Assembly (NCBI RefSeq): GCF_039926425.1 | Contig: NZ_JBDSWZ010000214.1 | Coordinates: 1 to 15,939, forward strand | DNA: 15,939 nucleotides | Direction: 5' to 3' | Source of the DNA: Dokdonella_A sp039926425 | Lineage (GTDB): Bacteria; Pseudomonadota; Gammaproteobacteria; Xanthomonadales; Rhodanobacteraceae | Shown here: in pieces, positions 6,452 to 14,070 of the stretch | How the letters are laid out: the number at the start of each line of letters is the position of its first letter | How positions within the stretch are numbered: the first letter of the stretch is position 1 | The notes under the pieces: model-generated | The model's input: only the letters and a program-made list of their open reading frames with translations | Told to the model about the DNA's origin: nothing | Database searches by the model: none | Program-made: the position numbers and the translations under genes

Positions 6452-9354
6452 GAGGCGGTCGCTCGCAGCAAGGGCAGTGTCAGGGTGAACCGGCTCCCGA
6501 CTCCCCATTCGCTGTGCACCGTCATGGATCCACCCATCAGCTCGGCGAGCCGGCGGGAGATCGCGAGGCCGAGGCCTGTCCCTTCGTGGACCCGGGTGAT
6601 GCCCGAATCGATCTGGTGGAACGGCTGGAACAGCCGCGCGACCTCCGATTCCGGGATGCCGATGCCCGTATCCGCGACCTCGATGCGGGCGCTTGCGGCA
6701 TCGCTTGCCCCATCCGATTGCGCCGCTTCGGATACCGCGGGGTGCGTGACCGACGCCGTCACGGTGATCTGTCCACTCTCGGTGAACTTGACCGCGTTGC
6801 TGAGCAGGTTCAGCAGGATTTGCTCGACGCGGCGCCGATCGCCGACCGTCTCGCCGACTCCGGTGTCGATGGCGGTGCACAGCAGCAGAGACTTTTTTTC
6901 AGCCTGCGGCTGGATCGACGCGACTGCACGTTCGATCGATTCCCGCAGGTCAAACGCGTCCATGCGGACCTCAAGCTGGCCGGCCTCGATCTTCGAGATG
7001 TCGAGAACGTCATTGATGAGCTCCAGCAGGTGCCGTGCGCTTCCACGCACCATCGCCAGTTGGCGGTTCTGCTCGGCATTGAGGGGACCTGCGAGTTCCT
7101 GCAACACGATACCGGTGAAACCAAGAATTGAATTGAGGGGCGTGCGCAGCTCATGCGACATGGTTGCCAGGAACGCGGACTTGGTTCGGTCCGCCGCCTT
7201 TGCCTGGACCAGCGCAATCTGAAGATCGTGCGTTCGCTCCGCGACCTTGCCTTCCAACTCCCGTTTCGCCTCATGCAACAGCTGTTCGGCCGCCTTGCGC
7301 TCGGTGGCGTCGCTGAAGGTCATGAAGGCCAGCGCCTTGTCATCGGCATACCGCACCCGCGCGCCGCTGTAGCTGATCACTCGTTCCCATTCGCGATCGA
7401 GGCGTCGCACGCGCAGTTCAAGCCCGTTCACGTGCTCGCCGCGACGTACGCGCGCGAGGGGCCAGCGTTCCGGTGGCACGCGGTGCCCCTCCAGGTCGAA
7501 CACCTCGAATACGGCGGAGAAATCACGCTGTTGACGACGCTCTTCCTCGAGGCCGGCGAATCCGAGCATGCGCAACGCCTCGGGATTCCAGTACAGGACG
7601 TCCGAATCAGGTTCGGCAATGACCAGTCCCTCGGTGAGACTGTCGATGACCACCGAAAAGCGGTTTTCTGCCTCGAGCAACGCCGCCTCCGCGACCTCGC
7701 GGCGCGTGATGTCAACCCCGACGCCAATCAGGCAGGGGCTGCCATTGATGACGATTCGCCGCAGAGTGAAAAGGTAAGACGTCCAATGGCCCTGCTTCGC
7801 CACCAGACGTGCTTCGACCGACGCCTCGCCATGGTCAAACACTTCGCCGATGCGTCGTTGGACCGCCGCGCGATCGGCCGGCCCGAACAAATCGAGCGGG
7901 TGCAGTTCTTCGATTTCGGCGGCGCTGTAACCAGACGCGTGTTCGAAATTCCTGTTCCAGCGCAGGAAGTGGCCACTGGCGTCGAAGACGTAAAGCACGC
8001 CCGGCATGCTGTCGATCATCGTCGCGGAGAAAAGCTGCTCGGCCTTCACCGCCTTGGCAGCATTCGCACGCTCGACCTGGCGCGCGAGATTGTCAAGCGC
8101 ACCCGCAAACGCGTCGGCTGCCTCCTCCAGCAATGGCATCTCCCGATCATTGAAGAAGCCAGCCTCACATGCATCGAGGCAGAGTACGCCCCCGACCTTG
8201 CCGTTGGAATGGAGAGGGAGCGCGGCCGACGATCGAATGCCGCGCTCGGGTGGCACGCGGTTCCCGCTTTCACGGGGATCGCCTTCCGGTCTCAGGTTGA
8301 CGATGGAGGGGTGGCCAGTGCGGAAGGCAGTGGCTGCGCCTGCATCTTCTAGAGCGATCGCGTCACCGCTCGCCCCAGCAAGCTGCCCGCCGGTGTCGCC
8401 CCAGCTCGCGATCCGTTGCAGGCGGTCCGAGCCCGGCAGACGCCAGACAACCGATGCAGCCGCAAATCCGCCGGACTCGACCAGCGTGCGGCAGACCTTG
8501 CCGAGCAGATCCTGACGGTCGCTGGCGCTGATGATCGCCTGGGTGACCTGGCTCAGTGCGTTGTAGAGTTGCGACAGGCGCGCCGCCTCGCGCTCGCGCT
8601 GCTTCAGCGCGGTGATGTCGCGCGCAATCTTGGAGAAGCCGATGATCCGGCCCTCGCCGGTGCGCAGCGGCGACACGCTGATCGACACGTCGATCAGCCG
8701 CTTGTCGCTGGTGAGGCGCTGGGTCTGGTAGTGCTGAACCAGGTCGCCGCGACGGACCTTGCTGATAATCGTATCTTCTTCTGCCTGCCGGTCCGGCGGA
8801 ATCAGCCGGCGGATCGAAGTGCCGATCATTTCCGTGGCTGAATAGCCGAACAGGGCCTGTGCCCCGGAGTTCCAGCTGGTGATGAACCCGTCAATGTCTT
8901 TTGCGATGATCGAGTCCTGCGAGGATTCGACCAGCGCGGCGACGTAATCACGATAGCTTGCTCCGTCGCTGCGGACAGAGACTTCGCGTACGAGCCAAAG
9001 GCGCACGCCGTCTGTGAGCGGCGCCGAGAAGACGTCCGTTTTGAAGAACGTATCGTCCTTGCGGCGAAAACGGTATTGGTAACGGACGCCCTCGGCCGAC
9101 TCGGCCGACTCGGTAGACGCTGGCAACTCGACGATGTGCGAGAGGTCCCGGCCTACGAGTTCCTCGCGGGCATAGCCCAGCAGGCGGCAAATGGCAGGAT
9201 TGGCATCGACGCAGACGTTGTGAACATCTGTGACGACAATGCCATCCGGCCCAAAGTCGAACAGGGCACGCAAGCCCGAGTCCGCCTGGATAGCGACGGG
9301 CGACGCACCGCTCGCTCCTTTTCCCTTGTCAGTACCCGCTCTCTTTCCTTGCAC
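6448..9354 (-). CDS. Soluble multi-PAS/GAF sensor histidine kinase
   Basis: This 968-residue kinase has, in order: PAS at about 26-123, PAS at about 135-247, GAF at about 278-423, PAS at about 438-550, PAS at about 561-688, a coiled coil (about 688-725), HisKA at about 727-793 and HATPase_c at about 833-963. The H-box is ATMSHELRTPLNSILGF with H734. The N-box is ILLNLLSNAVKF with N853. The G-boxes are DTGIG (895-899) and GTGLGL (925-930). No signal peptide or transmembrane helix is visible, so it should sense a cytoplasmic cue. No receiver is fused to it; the next two genes supply receivers. The GTG at 9354 is chosen because GGAGG lies four bases upstream. The in-frame ATG at 9615 would add 87 Arg/Cys-rich residues unlike any sensor domain. 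This is the first gene of the three-gene operon. The ligands of its PAS and GAF domains cannot be read from the sequence. Confidence 0.93.
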   Translation of the reverse strand: MQGKRAGTDKGKGASGASPVAIQADSGLRALFDFGPDGIVVTDVHNVCVDANPAICRLLGYAREELVGRDLSHIVELPASTESAESAEGVRYQYRFRRKDDTFFKTDVFSAPLTDGVRLWLVREVSVRSDGASYRDYVAALVESSQDSIIAKDIDGFITSWNSGAQALFGYSATEMIGTSIRRLIPPDRQAEEDTIISKVRRGDLVQHYQTQRLTSDKRLIDVSISVSPLRTGEGRIIGFSKIARDITALKQREREAARLSQLYNALSQVTQAIISASDRQDLLGKVCRTLVESGGFAAASVVWRLPGSDRLQRIASWGDTGGQLAGASGDAIALEDAGAATAFRTGHPSIVNLRPEGDPRESGNRVPPERGIRSSAALPLHSNGKVGGVLCLDACEAGFFNDREMPLLEEAADAFAGALDNLARQVERANAAKAVKAEQLFSATMIDSMPGVLYVFDASGHFLRWNRNFEHASGYSAAEIEELHPLDLFGPADRAAVQRRIGEVFDHGEASVEARLVAKQGHWTSYLFTLRRIVINGSPCLIGVGVDITRREVAEAALLEAENRFSVVIDSLTEGLVIAEPDSDVLYWNPEALRMLGFAGLEEERRQQRDFSAVFEVFDLEGHRVPPERWPLARVRRGEHVNGLELRVRRLDREWERVISYSGARVRYADDKALAFMTFSDATERKAAEQLLHEAKRELEGKVAERTHDLQIALVQAKAADRTKSAFLATMSHELRTPLNSILGFTGIVLQELAGPLNAEQNRQLAMVRGSARHLLELINDVLDISKIEAGQLEVRMDAFDLRESIERAVASIQPQAEKKSLLLCTAIDTGVGETVGDRRRVEQILLNLLSNAVKFTESGQITVTASVTHPAVSEAAQSDGASDAASARIEVADTGIGIPESEVARLFQPFHQIDSGITRVHEGTGLGLAISRRLAELMGGSMTVHSEWGVGSRFTLTLPLLRATAS

Positions 9355-9358
9355 GGCA

Positions 9359-9364
9359 CCTCCG
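9359..9364 (-). promoter_or_regulatory. Ribosome binding site deciding the GTG start of the histidine kinase
   Basis: The minus strand reads CGGAGG followed by TGCC and then GTG at 9354. It is the best Shine-Dalgarno match near the 5' end of the gene and separates convincing sensor-domain sequence from the non-coding-looking upstream extension. Confidence 0.7.
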
Positions 9365-9756
9365 CATACCCATACCGGTTCGAACCCAACTCGCTCGATG
9401 CGCTCGAACCTGTCGCGGACCCATCTTCGGCTGAAACGCCTCGCGGTTGGCAGCGAGGCCGAGTGCCATCCAACGCACTCGCAATGCGACCGCGCACAGC
9501 CAGTCATTGGCAGTTGGTGGGCGCGCACGCGCGCGAAGGATACCGCTTTACGGGGGTTCACGGCGCAAAAGCACGCTAGCGGGCGCAGACGGCGCACGGC
9601 AAGCACTTTCCGCACGCATCAATTGCCTTGGCGGAAGACCGCCGTGACCCCTTTGTTCAGGCACGTTTCAACGCTCGTCTACGATAGTGATCGACCGGTA
9701 GCCCGGACTGGAACGCGCTCAAGGTCTTGGCCGAGTGACCTTCGACACTGTGACGG

Positions 9757-9790
9757 CGGGGTCCATCCCCGTAGGCTGGCAGCCCTTTTT
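9757..9790 (+). promoter_or_regulatory. Hairpin pair and T-tract in the leader of the first M13 peptidase gene
   Basis: CGGGG (9757-9761) and CCCCG (9767-9771) can form a five-base-pair hairpin. GGCT (9774-9777) and AGCC (9781-9784) form a second, short one, followed by C and TTTTT (9786-9790). The T-tract ends eight bases before the Shine-Dalgarno GGAG (9798-9801). The arrangement resembles a weak attenuator, but the stems are short and no alternative antiterminator is obvious. Confidence 0.25.
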
Positions 9791-9807
9791 CCCTGTTGGA
9801 GCGATGC

Positions 9808-11835
9808 ATGCCCGCATGCTCGAAACGCACGCTGGCGGCAGCGCTCGTGCTCTCTTTCGCCTCCGGCGCGCAGGCCCACACGAACGACCATGGGCTCGAT
9901 GCACTGAATTTCGATCCCGCGGTCGGCGCGTGTACCGATTTTTTCCAGCACGCCAACGGCGGATGGCTGGCATCCAATCCGATCGGTGCGCAATACAGCC
10001 AGTGGAGCCTCGACGACGAGTTGCGCGAACGCAACCTGGGCCTGGTGCGCGAAGTGCTCGACAACGCGGCCGCCCATCCGGGCGCCGACGGAAGCAGCAG
10101 TCGCAAGATCGGCGATTTCTACGCGTCGGCGATCGACGAGGAGTCGATCGAAGCCGCCGGCTACACGCGGATCAAGCCGGACCTCGCGCGCGTCGATGCA
10201 CTGAAGACGCCCGCCGATGTCGCCGCGCTCGTTCGCCTGTGGCATGCGCAGGGCGTGCCTGTCCTGTTCGAGTTTGGTCCCGAGTCGGACATGAAAAACG
10301 CCGGCGTGATGATTGGCTACGCGAGCCAGGGCGGACTCGGACTGCCCGATCGGGACTACTACACGCGCACCGATGCGAAATCGAAGGCGCTGCGCGGCAC
10401 CTATCGCACGCACGTCGCGCGGATGCTCGGGCTGATCGGAGAGAAGGATCCGCGCACGGCCGCGGGCTGGATCGTCGACCTGGAAACGACGCTCGCGAAG
10501 TCGTCGCTCGATCGCACGGCGTTGCGCGATCCGCTCAACTCGTATCACTTGGTGACGGTCAAGGCTGCGGATGCGCAGACGCCGCATTTTTCGTGGACGG
10601 CTTTCTACACCAGCCTCGGCCGCGACGATGTCGTGCGCTTCTCGCTTGCACAACCGATGTTCTTCGCCGCCGCCGACAAGGCGCTCGCATCGGTGCCCAT
10701 TGCGCACTGGCAGGCGTACCTTCGCTGGCATCTGCTCGATTCCGCTGCGCCTGACCTGTCGACAGCATTCGTCGATGAGGACTTCGATTTCCACGGTCGC
10801 ACGCTGCGCGGCACGCAGGAACTGAAGCCGCGTTGGAAGCGCGCGGTCGATTCGACCAACGATGCGCTCGGCTTCGCCGTCGGTGAAGCGTACGTCGCGC
10901 GCACCTTCCCGCCCGAAGCGCGCGAACGCGCCCGAAAGCTGGTTGAGAATCTCAAGATTGCGCTGCGGGCGCGGCTTGCGCACCTGGACTGGATGGGTGA
11001 CGACACGAAAAATGCCGCGTACGCCAAGCTCGACACATTGGTGGCGAAGATCGGATATCCGGATACCTGGCGTGACTACTCGACACTCCCGATCCAGCGC
11101 GGAGCGCATTACGCCAACGTGCGCGCCGCCCTCGCGTTCGAGGCCCACAGAACCATCGCGAAAATCGACAAGCCGGTCGACCGCAGCGAATGGGGAATGC
11201 TGCCGCAGACGGTGAACGCGTATTACAACCCGCTGCAGAACGAGATCGTGTTTCCGGCGGCGCAGTTGCAGCCACCGTATTTCGACGCGACGATGGATGA
11301 GGCCATCAACTACGGCGGCATTGGCGCGGTGATCGGCCACGAAATGCTGCATGGATTCGACGACCAGGGCAGCCAGTTCGATGCGCAAGGCAACCTGCGC
11401 GACTGGTGGAGCACGCAGGACCGCGATCGCTTCAACGCGCGCACCGCTCGACTGGTCAAACAGTTCGATGCGTATGTGCCCGTGGACGACCTGCACATCA
11501 ACGGAACGGTGACGCTGGGCGAGAACATCGCCGATTTGGGCGGAATCGAAGTGGCGTGGGACGCGTTCCGCCTGACCGACCAGAGCAAGGCTGCTGCTCC
11601 GATCGATGGCTACTCCCCTTCGCAGCGCTTCTTCCTGTCGTTCGCGCAGAGCTGGCGAACGCAACAGCGTCCCGAAGCCTTGCGTCTGCAGGTTCAGTCG
11701 AACGAACACGCGCCCGCCAAATACCGCGTCAACGGACCCGTCAGCAATCTTCCCTCATTTGCCGACGCCTTCGCCTGCAAGACCGGAGAACAGCCGATGG
11801 CGCGCGCGACCGCGACTCACGTCGACATCTGGTAG
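9808..11835 (+). CDS. Periplasmic M13 family zinc metallopeptidase (first of tandem pair)
   Basis: This 675-residue protein is a neprilysin/PepO-type endopeptidase expected to cut short peptides outside the inner membrane. Residues 1-23 are a signal peptide ending GAQA. The M13 N-terminal domain follows, with C42 near its start and SQGGLGLPDRDYY at about 173-185. The catalytic domain carries NAYYNP (470-475), the zinc motif HEMLH (H511, E512, H515) and the third zinc ligand E572 with D576 in GENIAD. The substrate-binding H634 and R640 lie near the C terminus, which ends VDIW. C42 and C657 are placed for the usual M13 disulfide. The length is normal for bacterial M13 enzymes. The ATG at 9808 has GGAG six bases upstream; a TTG at 9796 in frame is less likely. 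It lies 53 bp before a paralogue and is probably co-transcribed with it. PepO is a possible name, but the exact substrate is unknown. Confidence 0.93.
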   Translation: MPACSKRTLAAALVLSFASGAQAHTNDHGLDALNFDPAVGACTDFFQHANGGWLASNPIGAQYSQWSLDDELRERNLGLVREVLDNAAAHPGADGSSSRKIGDFYASAIDEESIEAAGYTRIKPDLARVDALKTPADVAALVRLWHAQGVPVLFEFGPESDMKNAGVMIGYASQGGLGLPDRDYYTRTDAKSKALRGTYRTHVARMLGLIGEKDPRTAAGWIVDLETTLAKSSLDRTALRDPLNSYHLVTVKAADAQTPHFSWTAFYTSLGRDDVVRFSLAQPMFFAAADKALASVPIAHWQAYLRWHLLDSAAPDLSTAFVDEDFDFHGRTLRGTQELKPRWKRAVDSTNDALGFAVGEAYVARTFPPEARERARKLVENLKIALRARLAHLDWMGDDTKNAAYAKLDTLVAKIGYPDTWRDYSTLPIQRGAHYANVRAALAFEAHRTIAKIDKPVDRSEWGMLPQTVNAYYNPLQNEIVFPAAQLQPPYFDATMDEAINYGGIGAVIGHEMLHGFDDQGSQFDAQGNLRDWWSTQDRDRFNARTARLVKQFDAYVPVDDLHINGTVTLGENIADLGGIEVAWDAFRLTDQSKAAAPIDGYSPSQRFFLSFAQSWRTQQRPEALRLQVQSNEHAPAKYRVNGPVSNLPSFADAFACKTGEQPMARATATHVDIW

Positions 11836-11888
11836 CACTCAACTGCCAACAAACCGAATTCATCTAGCCGGACCTGGAGAGTTTCACC

Positions 11889-13928
11889 ATGCACAACCCT
11901 TTCAACCGTTCACTCGCACTCGCGATCTGCGTCGCCTTGTCGACGTCGGCAGTCGCCGCCACCACGACCCCCACCTTCGACGTCAACGATCTCGATACGA
12001 AGATCAATCCCTGCGGCGACTTCAACGCGTTCGTCAACTCGAAGTGGGTTGCGGCCAACCCGATCCCGTCGGATCGCACGCGGTGGGGCGCTTTCGACAT
12101 GCTGCGCGAACACAGTCTGCAGACGCAGCGCGGCATCGTCGAGGCCGCTGCACGCGATGCGAAGAAGGCAAAGGACGGCTCAATCGAGCAGAAGATCGGC
12201 TGGTTCTACCGATCCGGCATGGCCGACGGCGCGGTGGAAAAAGCCGGCTATTCGCCGATCAAGCCGGAGCTTGCGAAGATTGAAGCAGTGAAAACCCCTG
12301 CAGAACTTGCAGCCTACATCGGTGACAGCTTTTCGCGCGCGCAGAACGGTCTGTTCGGCATCAGCCCCGGCGCGGACTTCAAGAATTCCTCCACGCAGAT
12401 CGCGTTCGTGTCCCAGGGCGGACTCGGACTTCCAACCTCGGAGTACTACGACAAGAGCGAGTACGCAGGGTTGCGCGACGCCTACAAAGCGCATATTGCG
12501 AAGGTGCTCGAGCTGACCGGTGAAAAGGCGGGGGATGCGAAAATCGATGCGGAACATGTCCTCGCATTCGAAACGCGTCTTGCGAAGGCATCGCTTCCGC
12601 CGGTCGACTTGCGCACGCCGGAAAACCAGTATCACTTCGTGACCCTTGCCGATGCCGACAAGGCATCGCCGAATTTTTCGTGGTCAGGGTTCTTCACCAC
12701 GCAGAAGGCAGACATCCAGCGTGGATTCTCGTTGTCGCAGCCGAAATTCTTCGCCGAAATGGACAAGATGCTCGTCGACGTGCCGGTCGCGCAGTGGCAA
12801 ACCTACCTGCGTTTCCACGTGATCGACTCTGCCTCTCCCTATCTGTCCAAACCGTTCGCCAGCGAGCATTTCGAGTTCAACAACAAGACGCTGAACGGTC
12901 AGAAGGAACAGGAACCGCGCTGGAAGCGCGTGCTCGAATCGGTCAACGAGACGATGGGAATGGCGCTCGGAGAACTCTATGTGGCGACGGCGTTTCCACC
13001 GGATTCGAAGAAGCGCGCGCTCGAACTGGTCAACAACGTCAGCGCGGCGTTGAAGGCACGCATCGAGAAACTCGACTGGATGAGCGACGCGACGCGGCAG
13101 AAGGCGCTGGAGAAGTGGTCGACCTTCCTGCCGAAGATCGGCTACCCGGATACGTGGCGCGACTGGTCTGGCCTGACGGTATTGTCGGATAATTACTATG
13201 GAAACGTGCTCGCGGCATCGCAGTTCGACTACAACTACGAGATTGCAAAAATCGGCAAGCCGACCGATCGTCTCGAATGGGGCATGACGCCGCAGACGGT
13301 GAACGCGTACTACAACCCGACCGACAACACGATCAATTTTCCCGCCGCGATCCTGCAGCCGCCGTTCTTCGATGCGACTGCGGACGACGCCATCAACTAT
13401 GGCGGCATTGGCGCGGTGATCGGCCATGAAGCAACGCACGGCTACGACGACGAAGGCAGTCAGTTCGACGCGAAGGGCAACAACGCCGACTGGTGGACAA
13501 AGGAGGATCGCGAGAAGTTCGACGCTCGCACGGCCAAGCTTGTCGCCCAGTACAACGCCTACGAACCGCTTCCCGGCAAGCACGTCAATGGCCAGTTGAC
13601 GCTTGGCGAGAATATTGCGGACCTTGGCGGCATCAACGTCGGCTACGACGCGTTGCAGATGGCACTGAAGAAGAATCCAGCGGAAATGGAGAAGAAGATC
13701 GACGGCTACACGCCCGACCAGCGCTTCTTCCTCAGCTTCGCCAGGATCTGGCGCGGCAGCATCCTGGCCAAGCGCCAGGAAGTGCTGCTCAACGCAGATC
13801 CGCACTCGCCGGCGCAATTCCGCGCGATGGGAGCACCCTCGAACATGCCCGCGTTTGCCGAAACGTTCAAGTGCAAGGCCGGCGACGCGATGGTGCGCGA
13901 CGACGCGAAGCAGGTGAAGATCTGGTAG
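11889..13928 (+). CDS. Periplasmic M13 family zinc metallopeptidase (second of tandem pair)
   Basis: This 679-residue paralogue of the preceding gene has a signal peptide (1-23, ending SAVA). Its active site is complete: NAYYNP at 472-477, HEATH with H513, E514 and H517, and GENIAD with E574 and D578. H639 and R645 lie in the C-terminal substrate-binding region. C42 and C662 match the disulfide positions of its neighbour, and the chain ends VKIW. The zinc motif differs from the first copy (HEATH against HEMLH), and the N-terminal domain is more Lys-rich, so substrate preference may differ. The ATG is preceded by GGAGA (11876-11880) with an eight-base spacer. A strong terminator lies just downstream, so the pair forms one likely transcription unit. 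The family is known for peptide processing and turnover, but no partner gene here indicates a specific substrate. Confidence 0.94.
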   Translation: MHNPFNRSLALAICVALSTSAVAATTTPTFDVNDLDTKINPCGDFNAFVNSKWVAANPIPSDRTRWGAFDMLREHSLQTQRGIVEAAARDAKKAKDGSIEQKIGWFYRSGMADGAVEKAGYSPIKPELAKIEAVKTPAELAAYIGDSFSRAQNGLFGISPGADFKNSSTQIAFVSQGGLGLPTSEYYDKSEYAGLRDAYKAHIAKVLELTGEKAGDAKIDAEHVLAFETRLAKASLPPVDLRTPENQYHFVTLADADKASPNFSWSGFFTTQKADIQRGFSLSQPKFFAEMDKMLVDVPVAQWQTYLRFHVIDSASPYLSKPFASEHFEFNNKTLNGQKEQEPRWKRVLESVNETMGMALGELYVATAFPPDSKKRALELVNNVSAALKARIEKLDWMSDATRQKALEKWSTFLPKIGYPDTWRDWSGLTVLSDNYYGNVLAASQFDYNYEIAKIGKPTDRLEWGMTPQTVNAYYNPTDNTINFPAAILQPPFFDATADDAINYGGIGAVIGHEATHGYDDEGSQFDAKGNNADWWTKEDREKFDARTAKLVAQYNAYEPLPGKHVNGQLTLGENIADLGGINVGYDALQMALKKNPAEMEKKIDGYTPDQRFFLSFARIWRGSILAKRQEVLLNADPHSPAQFRAMGAPSNMPAFAETFKCKAGDAMVRDDAKQVKIW

Positions 13929-13956
13929 TCGGTCGTTCCATGATCGCCTGATCCAG

Positions 13957-13987
13957 CGGCACCGCTTCGGCGGTGCCGTTTTTTTTT
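13957..13987 (+). terminator. Strong Rho-independent terminator
   Basis: A perfect nine-base-pair stem, CGGCACCGC (13957-13965) with GCGGTGCCG (13970-13978), closes a TTCG tetraloop. Nine T residues (13979-13987) follow directly. It lies 28 bp after the stop of the second M13 gene and ends the peptidase unit. Confidence 0.95.
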
Positions 13988-14070
13988 GCATCCATTGAGG
14001 AAAAATTAACGCAACCCGGGGCAACCGCGGTCTATCGTGGCCATCCGTTCGATCATTGATGGGGATTTCG

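Larger units (their letters stand above)
9355..9807. other. Divergent intergenic region between kinase operon and M13 peptidase genes
   Basis: About 450 bp with no acceptable gene; promoters for both divergent units should lie here. A perfect 10-bp palindrome GGTTCGAACC (9377-9386) sits 23 bp upstream of the kinase start and is a candidate operator. A GGCGG-AAGA-CCGCC hairpin is present at 9630-9643, without a T-tract. Promoter-like hexamers occur (for example TTGTTC at 9653-9658 and TACGAT at 9680-9685), but their spacing of 21 is poor, so I do not call a promoter. Open frames crossing the region are low-complexity and overlap the divergent genes. Confidence 0.5.

Noticed and set aside
9372..9395. 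tRNA T-arm (GGTTCGAACC)
   Set aside because: The flanking bases do not form a five-base-pair T stem on either strand, and no acceptor, D or anticodon arms fit around it.
9355..9615. 87-residue N-terminal extension of the histidine kinase from the ATG at 9615
   Set aside because: The extension is rich in Arg and Cys with no domain character, while GGAGG directly precedes the GTG at 9354.
9679..11709. 676-residue open frame antisense to the first M13 gene
   Set aside because: The sense strand encodes a full M13 peptidase with all motifs. The antisense product is Arg/Val-rich without domain features, a common shadow in GC-rich genes.
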